Source: Candidatus Cloacimonadota bacterium (GTDB lineage Bacteria > Cloacimonadota > Cloacimonadia > Cloacimonadales > Cloacimonadaceae). From it: DNA of 18,027 nt. The notes under the pieces were generated by a model that was not told the DNA's origin, made no database searches, and was given only the letters and a program-made list of their open reading frames with translations. Positions 7,732 to 13,820 of this stretch are shown here, in pieces; positions within the stretch are counted from its first letter, which is position 1; each line of letters begins with the position of its first letter. The DNA is taken from contig JAQUJJ010000069.1 in NCBI GenBank assembly GCA_028681035.1, positions 1 to 18,027 on the forward strand, given 5' to 3'. Position numbers and translations under genes: made by a program.

Positions 7732-7847
7732 ATTTAAGCACAATTCACGCATCCCCCCGTTTTTGTCGTTCCCGCATCCGCGGGAACGACAGTCGTAAAA
7801 CGAGAACTAAAGTAAAAAACGGGGGAATGCCTGATTTAAGCACAATT
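7732..7847. mobile_element. MITE-like element with 14-bp direct repeats and 19-bp inverted ends
   Basis: ATTTAAGCACAATT occurs exactly at 7732-7745 and 7834-7847. The 88 bp between them begin with CACGCATCCCCCCGTTTTT (7746-7764) and end with the inverted sequence (7815-7833), matching at 17 of 19 positions starting precisely at the direct-repeat borders. Inside lies a perfect 12-bp hairpin (7764-7775 with 7780-7791; TGTCGTTCCCGC, ATCC loop). There is no room for a coding region, so it would be a non-autonomous element mobilised in trans. A 14-bp target duplication is longer than usual for common insertion sequences; the direct repeats could alternatively belong to a dispersed palindromic repeat. 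Confidence 0.6.
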
Positions 7848-7882
7848 TAGTTGACCAATTTCAGTAACTTACAAAGAATGAG

Positions 7883-7888
7883 TATAAT
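7883..7888 (+). promoter_or_regulatory. Candidate -10 element (TATAAT)
   Basis: A perfect TATAAT with TTCAGT at 17-nt spacing upstream (7860-7865, weak -35). It would start transcription about 100 nt before the 37-codon ORF and the EIIA-CBS gene. A TTGACC at 7851-7856 is too far away (26 nt) to pair with it. Confidence 0.35.
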
Positions 7889-7993
7889 ATACGAAAGGAA
7901 TATCGTAAGCTACTGTGTTTTTAAGTAAATCTGATTCAGGTTACCCATAGCAGCAGATGTTCAGATTTTAAGGTGAGTAAATTGAGGTGAACT

Positions 7994-8107
7994 ATGCTTC
8001 ACATGGCTATAACACTTACGATCTTGGTGATAAGCTATATCATGATTATGGCAGAGTACGTAAACAAAATGATTGCTGTATTTCTAAGTTATGCCAGAGC
8101 GAAATAA
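7994..8107 (+). pseudogene. 37-codon N-terminal remnant resembling the ArsB/NhaD-type transporter
   Basis: The peptide MLHMAITLTILVISYIMIM-AEYVNKMIAVFLSYARAK aligns without gaps to the start of the transporter encoded at 9072 (MHLMLLALAVFAATYVLII-TEWINKMLAAM): both have a hydrophobic first segment and then a (S/T)Y-(I/V)-x-I-(M/I)-x-E-(Y/W)-(V/I)-NKM-(I/L)-A core. The similarity stops after about residue 31, and a stop codon follows at 8105. GAGG at 7984-7987 gives a normal ribosome binding site 6 nt before the ATG. The simplest reading is a truncated paralogue or an incomplete duplication; a functional one-segment membrane peptide cannot be excluded. Confidence 0.6.
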
Positions 8108-8167
8108 GAGTTGACTAAAAAAGTGAAACAAATATAGTATCTCCAATATGGAAAAGAGGGGTAAGAA

Positions 8168-9067
8168 ATGCAGTTAGTTAGCTATCTCGATGCTCGGGAT
8201 ATTTGTGTAGAGCACAGAATCCTAACTAAACAGCAGGTGTATAAGGACCTGGTGGAGAGAGTAAGCCGTCATAACTCCTTGCCTCAATGCGGGCTAGAGC
8301 TTTATGAAATGTTATTGAAGCGGGATGAAGAAGCCCCCACGGCTTATTCCACAGGAATAGCGATACCCCATGTTCGCATGGAGGACTTTCAGGATACCAT
8401 TGTGGCAATGGCTTTTCTGCAAAACCCGATTGAGATGGAAGGAATATCAGTGTCGTGGGTAGTACTAATAATCACCAACAAAACCAGCTCCAAACTGTAT
8501 TTGAACATGGTGGCTGCCTTGCTAAAACTTTCCAAGGATACGCAAGCAATGCAAACCTTGTTCACAGCCAACGATGGACATGCAGTGTTTCAGCATCTGA
8601 AGAAAATGGGCGTGGAGATTAAAAAAGACATATGTATCTCAGACATAATGATTAAAGACCCTATTTCCATATTGCCAGATGCCACTCTGCATGAACTGAA
8701 CAATGCGATGAATACACAGCATATTGCAGGATTACCGGTGGTTGACAGTGATGGGAAATACATAGGTGAAGTGAACATATTGGATGTGTTAAAAGTTGGT
8801 ATTCCAGAATACTTGATGATGCTGGATAATGTGAATTTCCTGATGTCCTATGAGCCTTTGGAGAATTTGTTTGATAGGGAGCATATCGTGAAAGTTGGAG
8901 ATATCATGAGCGAAGATGACAAGGTTCTCCATCCGGAGGCTTCTGTGATTGAGGCTGTTTTTGAGATGATTGGCAGTCGTAAACGTTACATGTCGGTTGT
9001 TAAAGATGGGAAATTAGTGGGCTTGGTTACCGCTATGGACATCTTGCGCAAGATTGTGACGGCGTAG
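8168..9067 (+). CDS. PTS EIIA-type domain fused to two CBS domains
   Basis: 299 residues, cytosolic. Residues 1-~150 are a PTS EIIA type-2 (fructose/nitrogen class) domain with the G-I-A-I-P-H motif (63-68); H68 is the expected phosphorylation site. Residues ~157-212 and ~241-299 are two CBS domains (ISDIMIKDPISILPDATLHEL..., VKVGDIMSEDDKVLHPEAS...), which pair to bind adenine nucleotides in other proteins. GAGGGG at 8156-8161 is a good site with a 6-nt spacer. The stop is 4 nt before an ion transporter, so the two are co-translated, and the protein probably gates or regulates that transporter in response to phosphorylation or nucleotide state. No other PTS components are in this window. Domain calls are confident; the regulatory role is inference from context. 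Confidence 0.87.
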   Translation: MQLVSYLDARDICVEHRILTKQQVYKDLVERVSRHNSLPQCGLELYEMLLKRDEEAPTAYSTGIAIPHVRMEDFQDTIVAMAFLQNPIEMEGISVSWVVLIITNKTSSKLYLNMVAALLKLSKDTQAMQTLFTANDGHAVFQHLKKMGVEIKKDICISDIMIKDPISILPDATLHELNNAMNTQHIAGLPVVDSDGKYIGEVNILDVLKVGIPEYLMMLDNVNFLMSYEPLENLFDREHIVKVGDIMSEDDKVLHPEASVIEAVFEMIGSRKRYMSVVKDGKLVGLVTAMDILRKIVTA

Positions 9068-9071
9068 TACT

Positions 9072-10352
9072 ATGCACTTGATGCTACTTGCCTTGGCAGT
9101 GTTTGCTGCTACTTACGTACTTATCATCACAGAGTGGATAAATAAGATGCTTGCCGCCATGATTGGCGGTTTTATTATAGTGCTTATGGGAATTGTTAAC
9201 CAGCATACTGCTTTTGCCGCAATAGACTGGAACGTGATATTCTTTTTGATTGGGATGATGCTGGTGATTTCGGTGATGCGGGAAACTGGTCTGTTTATGT
9301 TTATTGCCATCAAAACCGCCAAGCTTGCCCACGGTAAACCTGTGCGTATTATGCTGTTTATGTTTGTGGCTACGGCTGTGATATCCGCCTTTTTGGGCAG
9401 TGTAACCACGATTATGATTTTGGTGCCGATTGCTATGCTGCTTGCCGCAGAATTGAAGATAAGCCCTGCGCCATTTATTATCACAATGGCGATTGCTTCA
9501 AATATGGGCGGTGCGGCTACTATGATTGGTGATCCTCCCAACATATTGATTGGTTCTGCCACGGATTATAGCTTTATGGATTTTATTCTAAACTTAACTC
9601 TTCCTGTGCTGGCGATTGTGGCAAGCAGCCTGGGAATAATCTATCTGCTGTATCGAAATAGCATGGTGGTAAGCAACCAGAATCGCGCCAAACTGATGGA
9701 ATATAACGATAAACACCTGATAAAAAGCAAAAGATTGCTCTATTTCTCCCTGTTTGTGTTGGCTTTAATGATTATTGCCTTCAGTTTGCAGAAGGTGCTG
9801 GCACTTGAAACAGCAACTATTGCTATGGCTGCTGGTTTGCTGCTGGTGGCAGTTAACAGCCGCAAGAAAGTGGAAAAAGTGCTTACTCAAGATGTAGATT
9901 GGATCACGATATTCTTCTTTATCGGTTTGTTTATGATTGTGGAGTCGCTGGTGCAGACTGGTTTTATAGATATGATTGCCAATTCTGTTATTCGTATCAC
10001 TCGTGGAGAACCTAAGACTACTGCAATGGTTATCCTGTGGATGTCTGGCATATTTTCTGCGATTATAGATAATGTACCCTTCGTGGCAGCCATGATTCCT
10101 ATGTTAGAAAAGCTGACGGTGCTTATAGGCGATCCCACTAAAATGCACCCGCTGTGGTGGTCTCTGGCTTTGGGAACTTGCTTGGGAGGCAATGGAACTC
10201 TGATTGGGGCTTCTGCCAATATAGTGGCGGTGGGGATTGCTAACCGTAATGGCTATGTAATAACCTTTAAGGACTTCACCAAAATTGGAGTGGTGTTTAC
10301 TGCAAACTCGATGCTAATCTCTACCCTATACATTTGGTTCAGATATTATTAA
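9072..10352 (+). CDS. ArsB/NhaD-type ion transporter (IT superfamily)
   Basis: 426 residues with about 10-12 hydrophobic segments in two halves. Each half contains the signature of this superfamily: GGAATMIGDPPNILIGSA (from residue 146) and GGNGTLIGASANIVAVGIA (from residue 372). Such proteins (NhaD Na+/H+ antiporters, ArsB, CitMHS) exchange cations or transport anions across the inner membrane; substrate cannot be read from the sequence. The start lies 4 nt after the EIIA-CBS stop, has no clear ribosome binding site of its own, and is likely translationally coupled. The N-terminus matches the 37-codon ORF at 7994, supporting this start. A soluble CBS/EIIA partner encoded immediately upstream suggests regulated ion exchange, perhaps pH or Na+ homeostasis. 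Confidence 0.87.
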   Translation: MHLMLLALAVFAATYVLIITEWINKMLAAMIGGFIIVLMGIVNQHTAFAAIDWNVIFFLIGMMLVISVMRETGLFMFIAIKTAKLAHGKPVRIMLFMFVATAVISAFLGSVTTIMILVPIAMLLAAELKISPAPFIITMAIASNMGGAATMIGDPPNILIGSATDYSFMDFILNLTLPVLAIVASSLGIIYLLYRNSMVVSNQNRAKLMEYNDKHLIKSKRLLYFSLFVLALMIIAFSLQKVLALETATIAMAAGLLLVAVNSRKKVEKVLTQDVDWITIFFFIGLFMIVESLVQTGFIDMIANSVIRITRGEPKTTAMVILWMSGIFSAIIDNVPFVAAMIPMLEKLTVLIGDPTKMHPLWWSLALGTCLGGNGTLIGASANIVAVGIANRNGYVITFKDFTKIGVVFTANSMLISTLYIWFRYY

Positions 10353-10508
10353 ACTTCAGTGCTGCCTTGCCGCAGCTATCTTGAAAACGATGCGTGTCTG
10401 GAGTCGTTGCCACATCTGCAAGCTTTACGCTATACTGCTAACTACATTGTGGCAAGGACTACAGTAATGGGGAATAAACTGGAAGTTTAGCAGCAGCACG
10501 CCAGCACT

Positions 10509-11345
10509 TTATCCTACCTTTAAAACTAACATGTTTTCTACAGGCTTAGTTTCCTTGTCCCAAAACTTGAAGCCCGCTGCCTTCAGCTTTGGTAAATAGC
10601 GGCGATAATTAGTCGGTACAATTAGCCCATAGTGCTTTAATGGGGAAAAAAAATACTGAAAGTAGGGCAGTTCAGCAAGCAAATCAGAAGGTGGGGGAGA
10701 GAGCAAAGCAATACATCTCTCCGTTATGCCGCCTGCTAAATAGCGTGCTTGGGGAGTTTTAAACACAATTGCCCGTTCTTTGATGATGCTTAGGGCATCG
10801 GGGGTATTATGCAAGGTTTGCCAGCCACAGGGAATGTAAGCCGGGTACAGGGAGAAGATGCTCATATCGTAATCTGTCAATATCTTAGGCTCGCTTTGTC
10901 GCTTTAATCCATATCTATCTAACACATAAAAGCCCTGCACCTTTTTGAAGCCCAGCTTTTGGGTTAAATGTAGGCTTTCCACGTTTTGGTAATAGGTGCA
11001 GAATTCAAAGCTAAGCTGCGGGTTTTTTGCTTTTAATCCGGCAGCAAAGCGGAACATTTCCTTGTTTAGTAAAGTGCCTACTCCCTTGCCTTGAAATGCT
11101 TTGTGCACCCGTAAACCTTCGAACCACAATACTTCGTCTGGAAACAAACTCAGCTTGATGCATGCTATTACTCTGCCCTGATATTCGCATACAAAGAAGT
11201 ATGGTTCGTTTATCCACATGGCTAACATCTTGGGTAAATAATCGCTGCCTCCCCAAATGCCACGTGCAATGGCGATAAGGTCTTCGGTATCCTGTTCTAC
11301 TGCCAGACGGATGTGGCAGTGTTCTATGTTAAACTGTTTATTCAT
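10509..11345 (-). CDS. GNAT-family N-acetyltransferase
   Basis: 278 residues. Residues ~10-150 form a GNAT fold with motif A at 77-100 (F-E-G-L-R-V-H...Q-G-K-G-V-G at 85-90), the acetyl-CoA pyrophosphate-binding loop, and the later N-V-E-S-L-H-L-x-x-K-L-G-F segment typical of motif B. The 'EGLRVH' form resembles the NAT16/histidine-acetyltransferase-like branch. The remaining ~125 residues are a second domain without the acetyl-CoA loop, possibly a degenerate GNAT-like half. AAGAGGA (11355-11361) precedes the ATG by 9 nt. It is divergent from the Sia-like operon across a 145-nt gap, which contains an alternating TA run (about 11371-11379) that could supply its -10. The substrate is unknown. 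Confidence 0.82.
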   Translation of the reverse strand: MNKQFNIEHCHIRLAVEQDTEDLIAIARGIWGGSDYLPKMLAMWINEPYFFVCEYQGRVIACIKLSLFPDEVLWFEGLRVHKAFQGKGVGTLLNKEMFRFAAGLKAKNPQLSFEFCTYYQNVESLHLTQKLGFKKVQGFYVLDRYGLKRQSEPKILTDYDMSIFSLYPAYIPCGWQTLHNTPDALSIIKERAIVFKTPQARYLAGGITERCIALLSPPPSDLLAELPYFQYFFSPLKHYGLIVPTNYRRYLPKLKAAGFKFWDKETKPVENMLVLKVG

Positions 11346-11423
11346 AAAGCTATTTCCTCTTCTTCGAAGCTATATATATGCGCCATTTCGTCAAGTTAAA
11401 TCTTCAGCCTGCAAAGATAAAAC

Positions 11424-11452
11424 TTGATAATTTTGCAAGGTTTCATTATGCT
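11424..11452 (+). promoter_or_regulatory. Putative promoter of the Sia-like operon
   Basis: TTGATA (11424-11429) and TATGCT (11447-11452) are 17 nt apart, five and four matches to the -35 and -10 consensus hexamers, and the SiaB-type start codon follows 38 nt later. It is the best match in the 145-nt divergent intergenic region. Confidence 0.5.
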
Positions 11453-11490
11453 AATTTTACTGTAAAAAACTGCGTAATAAAGGAACTTAT

Positions 11491-12057
11491 ATGAGCGCAA
11501 ATTTCGACGTTCATGCCATCTACCGTTTGATGCATGATAGCCAAATCCAGTTTTCTTACAAGGGTCCGGTTACCCAAGAAGTGCTTATCTCTCTGGGCGA
11601 AACAATAAAAGAAAAACTGCACAGCGACGATTGCGATGCCAAGGTAGTCCGCCGTGTTTTCTCCGTACTGGTGGAAGCTGCCCATAATATACTGAAATAC
11701 TCCAGCGAAAAAGCCTATATGGACGAAAGTAGCAAAACCACGGGCATAGGGCTAATCGGCATCGGGAAAACCGAATGTAACCTGTTTCTGGTGTTTTCAG
11801 GCAATATCGTAAGCCCCACCGAAGCAATTAGCATCGAAGAAAGGCTGCGGCACATCAACAGCCTTAGCCGTGAAGAGCTTACCAAAAGCTATCATCAACA
11901 GCTTAAACAAGGCATTCTCACCGCCAATGGCAGTGCCGGTTTGGGCTTGTATGAAGTGGCAAGGAAAAGCGATAGACCCATGGAATACAGCTTTTCCCCC
12001 CTGCAAGATGGCAATGTGTTCTTCGAACTAAAGATTTTCGTGAAAGTGGAGGACTAA
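11491..12057 (+). CDS. siaB: SiaB-family protein kinase (DUF6272)
   Basis: 188 residues, cytosolic, with an HSP90/histidine-kinase-type ATPase fold like anti-sigma kinases. Visible family landmarks are the opening 'FSYKGPVTQEVL' strand, the N-box VEAAHNILKYS with N66 (Mg-ATP contact), the G-box-like G-S-A-G-L-G-L (147-153), and the SGNIVSPTEA segment with the LSREELTKSYHQQLKQG helix that typify SiaB. In P. aeruginosa SiaB phosphorylates SiaC on a threonine and so switches it off. AAGGA at 11480-11484 is the ribosome binding site. The stop is 3 nt before the SiaC-type gene, whose ribosome binding site lies inside this gene. Family assignment is confident; kinase activity here is inferred by homology. 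Confidence 0.88.
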   Translation: MSANFDVHAIYRLMHDSQIQFSYKGPVTQEVLISLGETIKEKLHSDDCDAKVVRRVFSVLVEAAHNILKYSSEKAYMDESSKTTGIGLIGIGKTECNLFLVFSGNIVSPTEAISIEERLRHINSLSREELTKSYHQQLKQGILTANGSAGLGLYEVARKSDRPMEYSFSPLQDGNVFFELKIFVKVED

Positions 12058-12060
12058 AAA

Positions 12061-12441
12061 ATGGAAAACCTTATTATTGCCCAAACCAAACAAACACCCC
12101 AAATTGAGTTCATGGTTAACGATAATTATCTGCGTATCAGCGGCGAATCCTATCCCGAAAACGCCATGGAGGTCTTTCAGCCCCTTATTGAGCGGATAGA
12201 ACAGTATTTTAAGCAGGAAAACAGAAAGCTAAAGGTGGATTTACGCGTGGAGTGGCAGAATACCTCCAGCAGCAAAATGATGTATGAGATTATCAATAGG
12301 CTGTCTAACTACCATCTGGCAGGGCACAGTGTGAAGCTTGCCTGGTTCTATGTAGATGGGGATATGGAGATGCTGGAAAACTGCGAAATGTTTCTGGAAG
12401 ACGTAAGCTTCCCTTACGAAATTGTAGCCGAAAAAGACTAG
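12061..12441 (+). CDS. siaC: SiaC-family regulatory phosphoprotein (DUF1987)
   Basis: 126 residues, the normal length of the family. It has the characteristic order T-P-x-I-E-F, I-S-G-E-S-Y-P-E-N-A (25-35), then W-Q-N-T-S-S-S-K-M (65-73), and finally the aliphatic W-F-Y-V-D-G-D strand and a short acidic tail. T68 in the NTSSSK motif sits at the same number as the threonine phosphorylated by SiaB in P. aeruginosa SiaC. In that system unphosphorylated SiaC binds and activates the diguanylate cyclase SiaD. GGAGG at 12048-12052, inside the SiaB-type gene, is an ideal site with an 8-nt spacer. The next gene, a nucleotide cyclase, starts 12 nt after the stop, so it is the likely target. Confidence 0.9.
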   Translation: MENLIIAQTKQTPQIEFMVNDNYLRISGESYPENAMEVFQPLIERIEQYFKQENRKLKVDLRVEWQNTSSSKMMYEIINRLSNYHLAGHSVKLAWFYVDGDMEMLENCEMFLEDVSFPYEIVAEKD

Positions 12442-12453
12442 CTGAATAGCAGC

Positions 12454-13419
12454 ATGAGTTCCTACGATAAAAACATCTTCTGGAAAGAAGAAGATCTACT
12501 TGCTGAGGCAAAGGAAACTATCTCCTTAGCCGCTGAACAAGGCGCCGTTCAAGCTTCTCAATACGCTAAATTAGTCTCTGGCTATGCAGACTTACTAAAC
12601 CAAATCAGCAAGCTTACCCGCCTCAGCGATAGAGAACAAAAACGCCTGAATAACCTGAAGGAACGGCTTTCGCACTATGTCTCTCCCCCTTTATACCGTA
12701 AGATTACCTCCGGCAAAGAAAAGGTGGAGCTAAACCAAACTAAAAGGGTAAAGCTAACTATCTTCAATTCCGATATCGTGGATTTCTCCACGCATAGCGC
12801 AAATATGGAAGGGGAAGCTCTTTCTGCCATCCTGAACAGCTACTTAGAAGAAATGACCAATATCATCAATGAATATGGCGGCACGCTGGATAAATACATG
12901 GGCGATGCCATACTGGTGTTCTTTGGAGACCCAGACTTAACGGACGATTTTGACCACGCAAACCGCTGCCTGAACATGGCGCTTGCCATGCGCCAAAAGA
13001 TGAGCGAATTGCAAAAACAATGGTTCCATTTGGGTTATTGCGATCCCTTGCATATCCGCATGGGAATCTCTACAGGCTATGTCTCAGCCGGTAATTTTGG
13101 CAGTAGCGAATATATGGCATACACCATCATCGGCTCTCCGGTAAACCTTGCCAGTAGGCTGCAAACAGCAGCTCAGGCAGACCAGATATTCATCTCTCAC
13201 GATACTTGGGGGCTGCTGCGAAACTACTTCCACTGCTCCGAAGCTAAAAAACTGAAACTGAAAGGATTTACCAAAACCCAATTGGCTTATGAAGTATTCT
13301 CGTCTTTGGAAGTTTTATCCAGCGAGGAAGTGGTGATAGAAGATAAAGAAAAAGGTCTGCTGATTCGCTACGACAAAAGCAAAATAAGCACCGAAGAACT
13401 AATTAAACTGCTAAGCTAA
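12454..13419 (+). CDS. Class III nucleotide cyclase (probable adenylate cyclase) in SiaD position
   Basis: 321 residues, no membrane segment. Residues 1-~90 are helical, with a 'LVSGYADLLNQISKLTRLSDREQKRLNNL' type stretch and the linker LSHYVSPPLYRKIT; a similar helix precedes many output domains that act with SiaC-type partners and is the probable SiaC-docking region. The catalytic domain (about 95-290) has all expected residues: metal-binding D107 (NSDIVDFS) and D151 (KYMGDAIL), base-selecting K147 and T224 (YTIIGSPVN), transition-state N231 and R235. The Lys/Thr pair points to ATP rather than GTP. The usual Asp of the IGD turn is Ser228. The final 30 residues form an acidic/helical tail. 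There is no clear ribosome binding site, so expression probably depends on coupling to the SiaC-type gene. Confidence 0.87.
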   Translation: MSSYDKNIFWKEEDLLAEAKETISLAAEQGAVQASQYAKLVSGYADLLNQISKLTRLSDREQKRLNNLKERLSHYVSPPLYRKITSGKEKVELNQTKRVKLTIFNSDIVDFSTHSANMEGEALSAILNSYLEEMTNIINEYGGTLDKYMGDAILVFFGDPDLTDDFDHANRCLNMALAMRQKMSELQKQWFHLGYCDPLHIRMGISTGYVSAGNFGSSEYMAYTIIGSPVNLASRLQTAAQADQIFISHDTWGLLRNYFHCSEAKKLKLKGFTKTQLAYEVFSSLEVLSSEEVVIEDKEKGLLIRYDKSKISTEELIKLLS

Positions 13420-13505
13420 ATCTTTGGGTAAGTGATAGCTTTCCTTTTAACACAGAGAAAAGCAGAGAAAAGACTAATTAACAAAGAGTAAAAGAGCAAA
13501 GAGAC
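13408..13505. repeat. Direct repeat, copy 1, overlapping the end of the cyclase gene
   Basis: 98 nt starting at CTGCTAAGC in the last codons of the cyclase gene and ending in AAAGAGAC. It is repeated at 13528-13646 with three base substitutions plus a 20-nt and a 1-nt insertion in the second copy. The body is purine-rich (CACAGAGAAAAGCAGAG, AAAGAGTAAAAGAG). Confidence 0.9.
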
Positions 13506-13527
13506 GGTGTAGAGCAGCACGCCGTTG

Positions 13528-13646
13528 CTGCTAAACTGAATCTTTGGGTAAGTGATAGCTTTCTTTTTAACACAGAGAAAAAGCAGAGAACACAGAGAAA
13601 AGCAGAGAAAAGACTAATTAACAAAGAGTAAAAGAGCTAAAGAGAC
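13528..13646. repeat. Direct repeat, copy 2, with an internal 20-bp duplication
   Basis: 119 nt, offset by 120 nt from copy 1. It contains an extra CACAGAGAAAAAGCAGAGAA unit, so a short repeat expanded inside the longer one. The two copies are separated by a 22-nt G/C-richer spacer (13506-13527). Confidence 0.9.
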
Positions 13647-13681
13647 AAAAGAGAGTTTATTTGGGGATGCCAATCATTGGG

Positions 13682-13703
13682 CTGGCAATCTCCGAATTGC
13701 CAG
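13682..13703. terminator. Hairpin between cyclase and phosphatase genes
   Basis: Perfect 8-bp stem CTGGCAAT/ATTGCCAG with a 6-nt loop, no T-tract behind it. It may end or attenuate the Sia-like operon transcript or be part of a dispersed repeat; several shorter inverted segments surround it (13660-13790). Confidence 0.35.
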
Positions 13704-13820
13704 ACGCAGCGGGGCTGCTTTCAAGATAGCTCCCTGTGAGAGCTGTAGCAAATCGGAGTTTGCCACCCCAATTGCTACCCCTAGAACTACACCAATTCCC
13801 GCCCAAAAGGAGCAGTACCC

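Noticed and set aside
7851..7888. TTGACC paired with TATAAT as one promoter
   Set aside because: Spacing of 26 nt is too long for a sigma70-type promoter; only the TATAAT with a weaker upstream hexamer was kept, at low confidence.
9113..9562. 149-codon minus-strand open frame inside the transporter gene
   Set aside because: Antisense of a hydrophobic transporter often yields long hydrophobic frames. It has no ribosome binding site, and the plus-strand gene has clear family motifs.
10353..10508. Inverted segments (TTGCCACA/TGTGGCAA, AAACTTC/GAAGTTT) between the transporter and the GNAT gene
   Set aside because: The arms are short and 33 nt or more apart, and do not nest into one stem; I see no convincing terminator or element in this 156-nt gap.
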